64,000 nucleotides of DNA from Dioscorea cayenensis subsp. rotundata (taxonomy: Eukaryota; Streptophyta; Magnoliopsida; Dioscoreales; Dioscoreaceae): NCBI RefSeq assembly GCF_009730915.1, contig NC_052489.1, positions 24,421,916 to 24,485,915 of the forward strand. The letters run 5' to 3'. The notes below the pieces were generated by a model that worked only from the letters and a program-made list of their open reading frames with translations, did no database searches and had not been told where the DNA came from. The stretch's first letter is position 1. Each line of letters starts with the position of its first letter. Made by a program: the position numbers and the translations under genes. Below are positions 11,310 through 23,754 of this stretch, piece by piece.

Positions 11310-14300
11310 ATGCTTGATAATTCACTGCCTGCATCTGGCGAGATCGCACACCAAGCTTTGGAATCGAATTCCCCATTTCCTGAGCTTCAGTTTGATGGAT
11401 TTGGTGCGCGGAGTGATGATGCATCGATAGAGAAGACGCGCGGGAGTGCTACTAGGGTTGTGGAAATCTCTGGAGCACGGTACAAGTCGATGTCGCCGGC
11501 TAAACTCCCGATCTCGAGGTCCCTGCACCTCACCATTCCTTCCGGATTCAGCCCTTCCGTTCTCCTCGAGTCTCCCGTCCTCCTCACCAATATCAAGGTC
11601 AGGGGCCGTCTTCTTTTTCTGGGTTTCCGTTTTATTTCATGAATTTGTTACCATCTTTCTAGTTGGTGATGTTTTGTTGTTCAATTTTAGTTTATGGAAT
11701 TGAGGTTTCAACATGAGATAAGGGTAGGAAGTAAAATAAAAAATAAAACAAAAGCTGGAGTTTGACTATTTTTGAATGAGAAAGGTTTGATTTTTATTTG
11801 TGTATGAACTGCATGTAGACTTGGGATCGTTGTGGTTCTCGCCGATCGAGTATATTATGTTGGTTTTGTATTATCAGTGCACAGAACTAAGGCATCATGT
11901 TCCTCTTGTTGCGTGGAATGGTGAGTGTTCTCGAGTTTATGCTCTTCGTGCTTAAAAAAATTGAACAATTTTTATTTTTGTTTCGGAAAAGTTGGCAGAT
12001 TGGCGTGCATATAGCTATCAATGAGATTCCCATGCCTGCTTTGCTCTGTTCTGTTTCTGTGTTTTATGCCGGCAGATGTGGTTGTGTGGGGTGTATCACA
12101 GCATCTTCTTTTGTTATTGACCTGAAGTGGGAATATGTCTTCCTCTTGTAAAACTTTTGCTTTTTCCCTGTTTTGATGGAGGAATGGATCCGGAAGCCAT
12201 ATTTTCATGGGTGCTTCTACCGCTTTTCATCTTGTTTTGGCATTTGGAAGAACATTAGCGGTTCATATAGAGAAGCGCTTAGCATTTCCTTGATTGGTAC
12301 GTTGATATGTTTGCAAAATTTTTAATGTTGGTTTGAAATGTGGAAAAAGGACGTATTGACTTTTTCTTTCTCTCGTGAGTATATTTCATTGGAGTGCTTT
12401 CCTTGGTGGAGTTTGTGCACTGATGTGGTGTAAGGTAAATGGAAGCAAAGACTTTTTCCAAGTAAGATTAGTATTTAGAGAGTGAAGTTAGTGAAGGGTG
12501 GTTCTATGGAGGTGGTCTCGGCCTTCTTCTTTGGCATGTGAACTTTGTCAGCTTTTGTTTCAGCTTCCATGAGCTAAATGATCTATTGATGTGGCACAGT
12601 TTAGTAAGGGCACGCCAATGCAACGAAATGCTTTGCCCAAGTAAAGATTCATAGTTAGAGAGTGAAGCTAGTAAATAGTCAGTTTTAAGGAGGGTGGTCT
12701 TAGTCTTCTTCCTTTGTATGTGAACTTTTCAGCTTTTATTTCAGTTGCCATGAGTGAAATTATATACTTTTGCGTTTGCTCTCCCCAACCATTACTGTTT
12801 TGTGTCAGACTTGGTGCCACAATTCTGGTCTCTTGTTAGGTGTTGCAGACTGGAGGCATTTTTATCTTGAAGAGGGACAGAGTAATAAGTTTATTATAAG
12901 ATTCTTATTCTTTGTTTTGGATCTTATATATATATATATATATATATATTCTGCCTCCTGCAAGTTTGGTTTGTTTATGTGGATTTGAAGGTTAAAGTCA
13001 AAATTAAAATTTTATGGTACAGAATGGCAGGCAGGCTGATATGATAATTTGCCCTAGTTGACTTTTAAGAAGGTTCCGTATGGTCAGCTTTTCCTGTCAA
13101 ACATTATTACTGCTATTAATGCACTTATGCTGAAGCAGATCTCTCTGGTTATGAACCTTTTGCAATCAGGGCACTGAAGCCCACAAACAAATGACCTCTT
13201 GTGCTGATTTTTATCTGTTTTTTTATTTGCCAAGTGTATTCTATTCTGAATTATGATTTCAATGTTTCTCATATACAGGCAGAGCCTTCCCCAACTACCA
13301 GTACCTTTTCTATGCCCTTTATGGTAAAGGGTGTGGCCAATTCTTCATTATCTCCTCCAGGGGAGCAATCTAATAGCACACATGGTGACGGTCATTCTGG
13401 AAGCTTTGAGTTCCAGCTTAACATACAGTCAGGTTTATCCTCATTGGCACCTTTGGTAATTTATGTCCCTATTTCTTATTTGATTAGAAGACTGGAATAC
13501 AATTCTTTTCCACCACAATTCCCACCTTGTGCATGTATGATATATTGGGCCATCTAATGTTTGAATGCAGCATGAATGTTTGAAATTGTGGTATTTCATG
13601 TTGTTGTTTGGTTATCTTTTCATATAAAGGAAATTATACTCCTGCAGCCCTGCTCTGAGGTCTTTTATTTAATTATTGCTTATGATTATGATTTTTCACT
13701 AGCCCCATATTTAGGAAGTATAAACTTGCAAATGTTGGCAGTCATGGCAATTTTAGATTTCTAAAAGTGGAGACATCTTGGTGACAGTATTTAATTATAG
13801 GTCTATGAAACAGTTTGGAATCCTGGCTTCTTCAAATATTAATTTTAATGCTTTTTAATAATGTTACCTCAATTAAATTGAAGTCTGAAGACTAAGCGCA
13901 CTTTACCTTATGAGATCATTCATCAACATGAACCTTTAGAACAGCCTATTGTCTGGTAACATAAAAAGCTTCCTCACAAGAGGCAAGAGCTGCATGCCTT
14001 TGTGGAAGTGTGTTTCTTGTTTGTGCATGTGAATTTCTGTTCCCTGATTGGTTGCCTTAGAGTTTATAAATTTTCTTTAAGCACAATTTGAGGTATTACC
14101 AGGTATCCCATTCTGTACTAAAAGATAAACAAATGGAGAAAATCCTACATTTATTTATTTATTTATTTGTGACTGAGATCAAACGTCGAGCATGATTGTT
14201 TAGAACTTCTGTCAGTGTATATCTAAGGCCATGCAACTATTGCTATCTCTACTTTTATGTGGGATTGGAAAAGTTTTCTTATATTCATGGTTTCCTGAGC

Positions 14301-16092
14301 GTATGTGGCTGCATGACTCATTCTTGCAGGCTTCTGCTGGTTCAAGGCGACAAGAATATGATACCTGTGGACAAGTTCTAAGACAATCTGTAGTGCAGCT
14401 GTTGGAATGCTCCCAGTCAGTGAAAGCCGAAGGCTGCGCTTTCTCCGCACATGAACTGACTCTAACAGTGGCAGAGACACGCCCACCAGCTGAAGCTGCT
14501 TGTAGTAACTTGCAAGAGGCTGTTGGTTCAGACCATGGGCTAACTCTATTGCAGCTTGACAACAAAGGTTCTTCTGTGTCCGCTGTACCTGAGAAGTTAT
14601 CCAATGATGGATATAACTGGCGAAAATATGGGCAGAAACATGTTAAAGGGTGTGAATTTCCTCGGAGCTATTATAAGTGTACTCATCCCAATTGCCAAAT
14701 GAAGAAGCAATTGGAGCGTTCTCATGATGGACAAATTACAGAAGTAATCTATAAAGGCCACCATGATCATCTGAAACCTCAACCTAGCCATAGAGTAGCT
14801 ATTGGTGCAATTCTTGCAGGCTATGGAGAAGAAAAAACTGAGGGGTTTTCTTCATTGGTAAATGCTGAAGGTAAGGGTATCTTTCCTCCATTTTTTTTCT
14901 TGCACTATAAAATTTACCAGTTTCTACCTATGAAATTGCTCATTGGTCATAATATCTTCAAATATCTGCAGATAAGTTATTAAATGCAAATGGACAAGGA
15001 TCTCGTCATGCGGATCCCAATGGTAATCCTGAGCTTTCTCCTGTCTTAGTAAGTGATGATGATGCCAATGGAGGTGGTCGTTTGAACAATACTGGTGATG
15101 AGGGTGCTGATGGTGATGATCCGGAGTCAAAACGCAGGTGGCCTTGCCTAAACTAAAATGCCGGTTTATGCATGAGAGTTCATCCGCTATGCATAGGCTG
15201 ATAATTCCCATTTTAATTTCATCAACTCTGTGCAGGAAGCAGGATACAAACGTCACTGATTCCATGCAGATTGGCAAAGTTAACCGCGAACCACGTGTTG
15301 TGGTTCAAACTGTGAGTGAGGTTGATATCTTGGATGATGGTTACAGGTGGCGTAAGTACGGGCAGAAAGTAGTTAAAGGAAATCCTAACCCAAGGTATGT
15401 GCCCATTTTTAAGCCCTAATGTTTATCAAATTTAATAGTTTTTGTTGATCTGTCAACTTCGGCATATTCTTAAATTTGTTCTCCTTGTTCAGTTTTTTCT
15501 CTTTTGACGTAAGACTTCTCTTTTATCTTTGTGCTGTAGGAGTTATTACAAATGTACAAATGTTGGGTGCCCTGTAAGGAAACATGTAGAAAGGGCCTCA
15601 CATGATCCAAAAGCAGTTATAACAACATATGAGGGCAAGCACAACCATGATGTACCTGTCTCAAGAAACAGCAGCCATGACACCATTGTGGCACCAGCTG
15701 AAGATGGTGCCAACACTCTCAACGGTTGCATGGCACTAGCTTTGAATGGTATGCTAAGGACTTGCGACATTAAATCCATTGGCCATCACTACAACCAATC
15801 TGATGAGATGGACACAATCAGCCTTGATTTGAGTGTTGGAATCAGCCCGAGGCACGGGTCATCGAAAGAGAATCAGCAAACTCTGCAACCTGAACATGCA
15901 GAGAGTCATCAACTTCAAATTCCCCAGGTTGATCAGAAAGACTTTTCTACCACTTCTTTCAATGCAATCTTCTACCATAGCTTGCATGGATCAAGAGAGA
16001 ACAATGGAGATGGTTTTACTTTCAGTGCTCCTATCAATCATCCTCCAAACCAGTATTACAGCAAAGCAGGAAATCTGGTTATGGGACCTTGA
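11310..16092 (+). CDS. Group I WRKY transcription factor (WRKY20/WRKY2-like)
   Basis: Six exons with consistent phases: 11310-11597, 13279-13455, 14330-14870, 14972-15137, 15236-15394, 15540-16092; predicted 627 aa. Exon 1 carries the group I signature [10 protein letters not shown]...[17 protein letters not shown]. Two WRKYGQK domains are complete: residues ~248-310 with CTHPNC and HDH zinc ligands, and ~425-490 with CTNVGC and HNH. The family's conserved intron splits the second WRKY domain after NPNPR. WRKY proteins bind W-box DNA in the nucleus; in group I the C-terminal domain does most of the binding. The N-terminal domain wording ([19 protein letters not shown]) is closest to WRKY2/20 in my memory. 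The start is the first ATG of the frame; the open frame extends upstream only through non-ATG codons. A polyadenylation-like AATAAA lies near 16369. Confidence 0.93.
12420..12757 (+). repeat. Tandem duplication of about 175 bp in WRKY intron 1
   Basis: Two diverged copies (about 12420-12580 and 12595-12757) share the order GATGTGG, CCAAGTAA, TTAGAGAGTGAAG, GGTGGTCT, CTTCTTC, ATGTGAACTTT, CAGCTTTTRTTTCAG, CCATGAG. The copies differ by many small changes, so the event is old. Confidence 0.75.
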
Positions 16093-18816
16093 GACTGCCC
16101 CTGTCGTTTCTGCAATTACTTTGTTGCAACTCTCATACATCCAAATATGACATGTTGTAATTGAAAACACAAGTTATCAGTCAAAAGAATAGTACATTGC
16201 TGTCAAAACAAAGCAGAGAGCTCTTCATCTCTATAAGTGTAATTAATTAACTTTGTAATTCATCAATGTAACTTTCTCATTGAGTTTGATGATTTCAGAG
16301 CCTCTAAAAGTGGAACTAATCATGTAAATACAGAGGGGAGAAGCACTTTTTCTCATTCTCCATTAATTAATAAAAATGTCAATCATTTTATTTCACCTTC
16401 TTTTCAATTTCCAATTTGGAGGGATTGCTGGAAAGCAAGAGATGATTAGGTGAGAACATGTGAGTTGGATAGCTAGCAAAAGGCATTGGCTGAAAAAGAG
16501 ACACTACTATTATGTGGCCATCTTTGTGCTCTGCTTCTTTTTTTTTTGCTCTCTTTCTTTATTTCTTTCTTTATTGGCCCCACATGTTTATATGAGTGTT
16601 TTCAACAATTCTAATCTAACTTTCTTTGAATAATTACTGACAAAAATCAATGAACACTTGAGCAACAACACTAATGATGTCCTTTTTTGTACCAAAAGTT
16701 GTAGTCATAGTATCTCATGTATATTTTAAAATGCATGTCATTGAACTTCAAAGTTAATTAATGAGACATTAATTGAATGTTGACAACTAAGAGTTGCTAA
16801 TTAAGTGCTGTTGAAACATAATTATCTTAATCACTAATTCATATTAATTAATCAAGTTCTTTTCCACCTGATCTTGTTTTCTTTTAAACCAGGAAAAAAA
16901 AAAAAAAATTGGGTGTGGTTCCGGGCCAACAATTAAAGCAACGTTCAGGACACGGAACAGCGCCGGTTCCTTCATGTCAACACTGCTCACGAGGAGCTCT
17001 CTCTCTTTATATTAACTTTGGGCAATGGATAAGAGACATTTGATTTAAAGATTAAGATGTTTGTGTTCCATTCATTGCTCATTAGTTCTTAATAATAATA
17101 ATAATAATAATAATAATCGTTTGATTAAATTACTCCATGTGCGTAATCTACTGTGCAACAGAATAAAATCCCAAAATTTTCGTGGAAATTTAAGATTATC
17201 CATAAAATTTTTTGTAAAAAATGTTGAGATTTTTTTTGGCAAAGTGTTGAATGCAAAATGACCAAAATACCCCACTGTCGTCTCTATTTAGAAGACAAGT
17301 GGATTGCATGCATAGAGGCACATCACTAAGTTTGTTTTGTTTGGCATATAATTTTGATATACTTGAAGCAAATTTGTTTTTATTAGAATTTCTGAAATTA
17401 TTTTTTTTGTTTTTTTTTGAATTTCTGAAATTATAAAGTGTGAAAACGGTAAAAGTAACCATTTTTTTTCTTTCGTCAGGGTGAACATTTTTATGGTTTG
17501 ATACTGATCATTATTCATAATTAGTGCATGAACAAATGGTAGGCTTGTTAGTGCAATGATACAACCAAGATAAATAGTGTTTTTTTATATAATGGCCCTA
17601 CCCATCACATCCATTACTTTCATCGGCTCCACTTCAACATCCATCTGACTACCTTGTTTCACCATTCTCAGGGGGGTATTTTGGGCATTTCATCATGTGT
17701 TGGACACCCTGTAAAACATTTTGCAAAAATGGTTTGCAAATAAAGTTTGTATTTATCTGTTTATTTATGAAATTCTCAAAAAATAAGGATTCTTTCTGAA
17801 AAATTATTTATATATATAATAATAATAAAAATAATAAAAATAAAAATAATATGTTTCCTCCTCGTTTTGAACATTTATGATAATATTTTAATAGCCCCCT
17901 TCTCCTTGTACTGTTCTTTAAGAGATGATGCAGTCCTTCACAGACAAGAGGTTTTAGAAAGCCTTTGACTCGAAGTAGTACTCTTCTATTCCATCCTGCA
18001 AAGAAGTAAGTGGCGTTCTTAAAAAAAAGGAGATCACTGCACCAGCAGTCATCCACAATCCTCTTCTGATGTGCTTTTCTGATAAAAAAAGTGTTTCAAT
18101 TTTTTTGAGGTTGTTTGCATCTTTTGCTTGGTTTTCATGTTCAAGATGAACTTTTGGGTTGGTTTTCTTAGATTTGTGCTTAAACAAAATGAATTTGAGA
18201 TGGTTTCTCTGTTTTGCCTTAGAAAGGTTAGATCTCGGTATTGTGTTTTTGGGGGAAAGAGTTTCTTTCTGTTAATATATGTGTTTTTTTTTCTCCAAAT
18301 GGAAGTTGTTAACTCTGTTTTGTGTTTAAACTTGGTTCCTTTTATGAAAAAAATTCTCATTTTTTTAGGCTTCACATTATTTGTAGATAGTGTAGAAACT
18401 GTAATCATGTTCTGGAGCGGTTTTTGATGTGCTGCTGGAAAGAGCATAAATGATTTCATGACTGTCTATTTTTAGTGCATCTATTGTTCTGTATTTTCTT
18501 TTGTTGGGGTGTTTTACAGCACTGAATGGCCTTCTCTTCTCATCTTTACTATTTTGGGTGTAAAGCTGCTTCCTTGAGTTTAATGTTGAGGTTTTGGTGC
18601 TGGATATGCGAAGCCAGCACTTGGTTTCTTTTTATGTCATCCTTCCCAATTAGATCTGTAATGTTAGCTTTACTTTTTATTTTTGTCTCTATATTTTGTG
18701 TTGGTTTTTGTATTTACAATTCTATCTCTTCAATTGATTGAGAAGTTGTTTCTTGAATATTGCTTTAATCTTCTCCGTTTTTCATCTTCATTCTTGTCTT
18801 TAATTTGCAGGCAAGA
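16093..18816 (+). other. Intergenic region and likely leader of the next gene
   Basis: Holds the WRKY 3' UTR, an AAT microsatellite (17091-17117), a GC-richer patch at 16915-17010, and the likely spliced leader of the next gene. The acceptor TTTGCAG at 18804-18810 lies six bases before its ATG, so a non-coding exon must be upstream. A donor-like GAAGTAAG near 18007 is one candidate for its end. No other coding sequence seen. Confidence 0.5.
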
Positions 18817-21751
18817 ATGGAAGTCCCTGAGTGTACAAAGATTATGCTTAACAGGCTTCAAAAGCTTGAGCCAGAAATGGCTACAAAAATCATGGGTTAC
18901 CTTCTTCTGAATCTTTCTGAAAGGCAAATGATTGAATGTGCCTTAGGACCTGATAAACAAATCCTAGCTTTGATCAATAAAGCCAAAGAATACCTTGCAT
19001 CCTCTCCTAAACAAGTTGCTTCTAGCCCTTTGCAGTCCCAATTTGATCACCCTTACCCCATGAATTACTTGCCAACTTCTCCTACAATCTCTAGACCATT
19101 CTCTTCTCCAACGAGCTTTCGTGTTGCTGCTCCATCTCCGGTTTGGGATGCTCATCTTGCTCCAGAGCAGCAGCAGCAACAACAACAGATGATGCCCACT
19201 TATAATCTTAACCATTCTCCACCATTCAATGATATGTTTGGAGATGACATGGGCCTTCATGATCAAGCTGAGTTCTTTGGTTCAGAGGAGAAGTTTAATT
19301 CATTGCACCGAATGTCTCCGGAGTTCTCTGGCAATTATCTCTATCAGGATGCAGCTCGAAGAACTGGCCTAAGATCACCCCCAGCTTGCAATTACTTTTA
19401 CAGAGGATACTGTAGGCATGGGATAAATTGCAGGTATTATCATGGTCATGCCGGCCCTGATAACTTCTCCCTTATGTATGCTTCGGATGCACATGAGCTT
19501 GCCAATGATGACCATGTTTTTCCGCCTGGTTCACTGGAGAAGTTAGAATTAGAGATCAGGCAATTATTGAAGGCAAGGAGCGGGATTCCTGTTTCTATAG
19601 CTTCTTTACCAATGCTGTATCAGGAGAAGTATGGCCGACCATTGCAGGCTGATGGTTATCTCACCGAGAGCCAGCGACACGGGAAGACAGGTTTTAGCTT
19701 GACAAAATTGCTTGCTCGTTTGAAGAATAGCATCTGTCTTATCGATCGGTATGTTTCTTATGATATAATCTTTGATTGTTTAGAACAACAACAGCAACAA
19801 CCACATTTTCTTGGAAAATATTGAGGAATTCTTAGTATGCAGTATCTGTTTCTTATAATGAATGATTGGTGTGTAGGCCACATGGACAGCATTCTGTGGT
19901 GCTTGTGGAAGATGTTCCCAAATATGCGGATTACAGGAATGACAGGATTGATTTTCTGCAAGTAGCTGCCAGTTCCTGCCAGATATATCTTACCTTTCCG
20001 GCAGATAGTACATTCACTGAAGAAGATGTTATGAACTATTTCAAGTAAACTTCTTTAATTGGATTTCAATTGATGAATTAGCGGCAGTTGAGTTTGTCAA
20101 TGACGATATGCTTCGTTTTTGTTTTTAACGTCTTGTCGTGTTCATCTTTTCAGTGAATTTGGACCTGTTCGTGATGTGAGGATTCCGCGCCAGGAAAAGA
20201 GAATGTTTGGCTTTGTGAGCTTCCTCTACCCAGAGACTGTGAGACTTGTTTTGGACAAGGGACCTCCCCATTTCATCTGTGGTTCACGTGTTCTTGCCAA
20301 GCCGTATAAGGAAAAGCCCAAGCTAAGTGACAGGTATAATTTGCATTCTGTTTCTATATATTTTGATTTTTTGATATGGCCAAGTTCTTAAAGTTCTGAT
20401 GGAATCTCTATTTTATCTTTACAGTGTTACGTTGTTATGGTCTATTAACATTTAGTAGAATTTGTCTTTCTTTATTCAGATTCGTTGGTTTTAGCTCATA
20501 TTATAAACTTCTTACTTTTTGGTGACATTCTGTGAATCATGTGCTAAAAATGTATGTATCGTGCAATAGAACATAAAATGTGTCCTTGAATGATATTTGA
20601 TGCACAAAACACTGATTATGTTCTGAATGTGCTTATACATGTGTGGGTTTAGAATGATGTAAGTTTCAGTTATTTTAGAGAATCACTTGCAACCATTTCT
20701 GAATGGATGTGCTTTGTAGATTTTTTTTTTTCATTTTTTGCATCAAAAAGAATCTTGTACTTATTTTTCTGAGTGATCAATCTCTGCCGGAAACTTCTCT
20801 TTCATGAAATGATTTTCTTTTATGGTGGTTGAGGGACAGGACAAAACTTATAAAATTTATGGTCTATGTTTATCGGTTAGGTTGTAAATGTTCTCATGAT
20901 GGACCAAATGATCTTCCATTCTTTGTCCAGGCCAGTTTTTAACTTCTACTAATGGGAAAATATGAGCAGATTGCTGTGAAATTTGTAATCCTTATCATCC
21001 TGTCTTCTTGAGAATTTTTTTCTGCTAATTCTTCGATTTTTCTTTGTCCTGGATGTGATGTTTATAGTCTTTAATGCAGGAAATTTGCAGAGAGAATAGA
21101 GCATCCAATCTATCAACCTGCTCTGTTTCTTGAAATGGATCCTGACATTAACACAAGTGAGTAGCTTCTATGAATTTCCTCTCCTTGTAAATTTAAGGTT
21201 CTTGAACTCAGCTTAATGTACTTATCTTTACGGCTTTTCCTTGCAGTGTCAGTGCCAAGATTCCTTGATAATTCAAGATTCCTCCCAAACCATTTTGCTG
21301 AAGATCCTGAACTCGCATTAGAACTAGAGAGCAGACGCTTGCTTGAGCTGCAACTAACCCCGAAGACCCCTAAACCGGTGACTCAGTTTCCCTATCTTGG
21401 TCATCAAACACAAGAATCAAGCGCACCTAAAGGTTAAAAATTGTCTTTTATCATCTAGCCAGCCTCTAACTTAATAGAAAGCCCATCGAAATCTCATATT
21501 ACATTGGTTTTCAGATAATTTTGCTTCCCAACTTGTTCCAAGCAGTGGTTCACCGAGTGATGATAAAGCTCATCTACTTAGCATCAACAATCTCAGTGAT
21601 CATGATGGGTAAACTTGCGCACCTCTTGAAAATTTTCATTACAAAAACTAGAACCAAAATTACATTTTCTGCAAATATATGACTTCCCATTTCTGCTTCT
21701 TGTAGTGATCACATTGAACTTCCTGAAAGCCCATTCGCCGCGTCTCACTAG
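18817..21751 (+). CDS. CCCH zinc-finger, LOTUS (OST-HTH) and RRM protein, copy 1
   Basis: Eight coding exons: 18817-19748, 19877-20044, 20154-20333, 21080-21156, 21247-21432, 21515-21608, 21706-21751 (exon 4 follows a long 746-bp intron); seven coding exons plus an inferred leader exon; 560 aa. Order: an N-terminal helical region ([20 protein letters not shown]) that resembles PABC/MLLE-type domains, polyQ near residue 125, one C-X7-C-X5-C-X3-H finger (C191, C199, C205, H209), a LOTUS/OST-HTH domain at ~240-310, then an RRM at ~335-425 with IYLTFP and RMFGFVSF as RNP2 and RNP1. This is the plant C3H46/C3H53 family; RNA binding is expected and the biological role is poorly known. The start at MEVPE is the first ATG and matches family starts. 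The conserved C-terminal tag is ELPESPFA. A convergent paralog lies 2 kb downstream. Confidence 0.92.
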
Positions 21752-23754
21752 GAATCGTCGGTGTTTTTGATGGAAGGTGTGCAGTAAATTGAAGATTTAG
21801 TTTCTGCTGCACAGAGAGACTGCTTTCCATCTACAGCTCTATACTAAACTTTTCCTCTTTTTGGCTCCTCATACTCACCATGAACAGACAACAGACAGTA
21901 AACAGTTTCTCTCTTTCACAACTCTAATACTCAACTGGCAATGAAGATCTCAAAGATGTTATACAGCTAAAGTTACAGAGGCCTATAGTTAATCATAGAA
22001 GCAAACTGCATCAAGTGTTTTGAGAAATGGACATATGTACACCAAAACAGTTGCAAAGAATACCTTTTAGTTATCATATATGGCAAATGAATGAATAGTA
22101 TATCTTTCCAATATTGCAGAGTATCTGTGTTTACAATAATGCTGTGGTTTGGATGCCTTTGTTTTTTATATAATCCTTTTCCACTTTCGTTCACTATGAA
22201 TGGTTGTGGTTGTTTGTTCTTTTTTCTGCATCTTATGCTGTGGAAATTGATTAAATGAGAGGTCTGGGACATTGAAGAACATGAGATGCTCGTGAACTTG
22301 TTAACTGTTTATTGCTAACAGGTTCTAGCTCCATGACAGTGATCAGACGATGGTGTATCGACAACCTCGGGCGGCTTCGATCGGGACATTGTTGTCGTTC
22401 TGATTGGCTCTGTTTAACAACATGAAAGGTCTTTGTTAGTTAAAGACAACAATCGTCGGCATTTGGTTAAAATAATGGTTGTGATCTAATGAATCAAGTT
22501 GTTTATAGGATCATTTTTCCAGTCCTTTTCATTCCAACTCCCACTCTTCATGTCTATATCTTCCCAGCAATATGACCATTGGCTGAGCGCTCTGTGCATT
22601 GTTTGTATTGTTTGATCTTTTCAAATCCAACATTTTTTGACTGTCTACATGATGTGGATTGGTCAAACTGTGAAACTCTTTATGCATTTCTTTCTCAGCT
22701 TTTGACTAGGAAGTGATGCGTAATAACTTCAGTGTGAAAAAGACTAGTTTAAAATGCTAAGAAATTCAATTAAAGGTTCCCATTGACTTTGAAAAAAAAA
22801 TTGTGCGTTAATGAGTCAACCTGCAGAAGAAGAAGAAAGCATTGGTTTGGTTGAGGGTTAAATGGTGAGGTAGATGTTGGGATTCAATACTTTAAAATAA
22901 AAATAAAAATTAATTAATAATATTGTTTACAATTAATTATTGATATATTTATTTAAAATAAATGTATCTTCCCTGTCAGGTTCGAAACTGGTTGTAAATA
23001 TTCAAAGGAGCATTTTTCAATATCAGTTTTATTCAAATTAAATTCATGTTTTTAGTGATTAATTCTCATTGTTTATAATTTAATTAAAAACAATTTTAAG
23101 AATTGAGAATTAGTTTCAAGTGTGACATTTGAATAATTGAACCAGGTAGAGGTGGCCCCAAGTATCTGAAACTCTATCCATTGGAGGATTTCCTTAAGAT
23201 AGATTCATTACCTCCACCACATGAACATATTCCAGTATCTAGCTGTCTCTTACCCCCACATTGGTGGTCCAAAAAATTTAAAGACGGGGACATGAACCCT
23301 AATTCCCCACATTACATGCTTGAAATCACAAACATAATGACCACATCACCTTAATTATGTTTTAATGAACACGGATTGCTTTTATTGATGAAGGAATACA
23401 AATCAAGTAGTTTTGTTATGAAACCAATCAAACACTACAAGGAATGAGGATTTAAAGAAAAAAAAAAAGAGCAACTGAGTAGATTATATAGATCAGAAAT
23501 GATATTTACAATATCGATGGTGTCATTTATGTTATCGAAGAGTCAACTAACAACAATGAGACTTTTATTTTTACTGCTAATCTAAAATATCAACTGCCAC
23601 TGCTTTTATCATGTCAATTTCTACTTCATTATTAATGGGTAAACTTTCGCATTTCGTGTCGTGTAGCAAACCTTCTCCGCGCTAGTAAGGAATGGAGAAA
23701 GAAGCATCCTCTCTGTTGCATGTTTGGTGTAATATCCTCTAAAAACTTTATTCA
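21752..23754. other. Shared 3' flank between the two convergent CCCH genes
   Basis: About 2 kb between the two stop codons, holding both 3' UTRs. AT-rich with scattered A runs; no open frame of interest. GGTTCGAAACTGG near 22979 resembles a pol III B box, but no tRNA fold surrounds it. Confidence 0.5.

Noticed and set aside
22970-23000. tRNA-like B box (GGTTCGAAACTGG)
   Set aside because: No A box or cloverleaf could be made around it.
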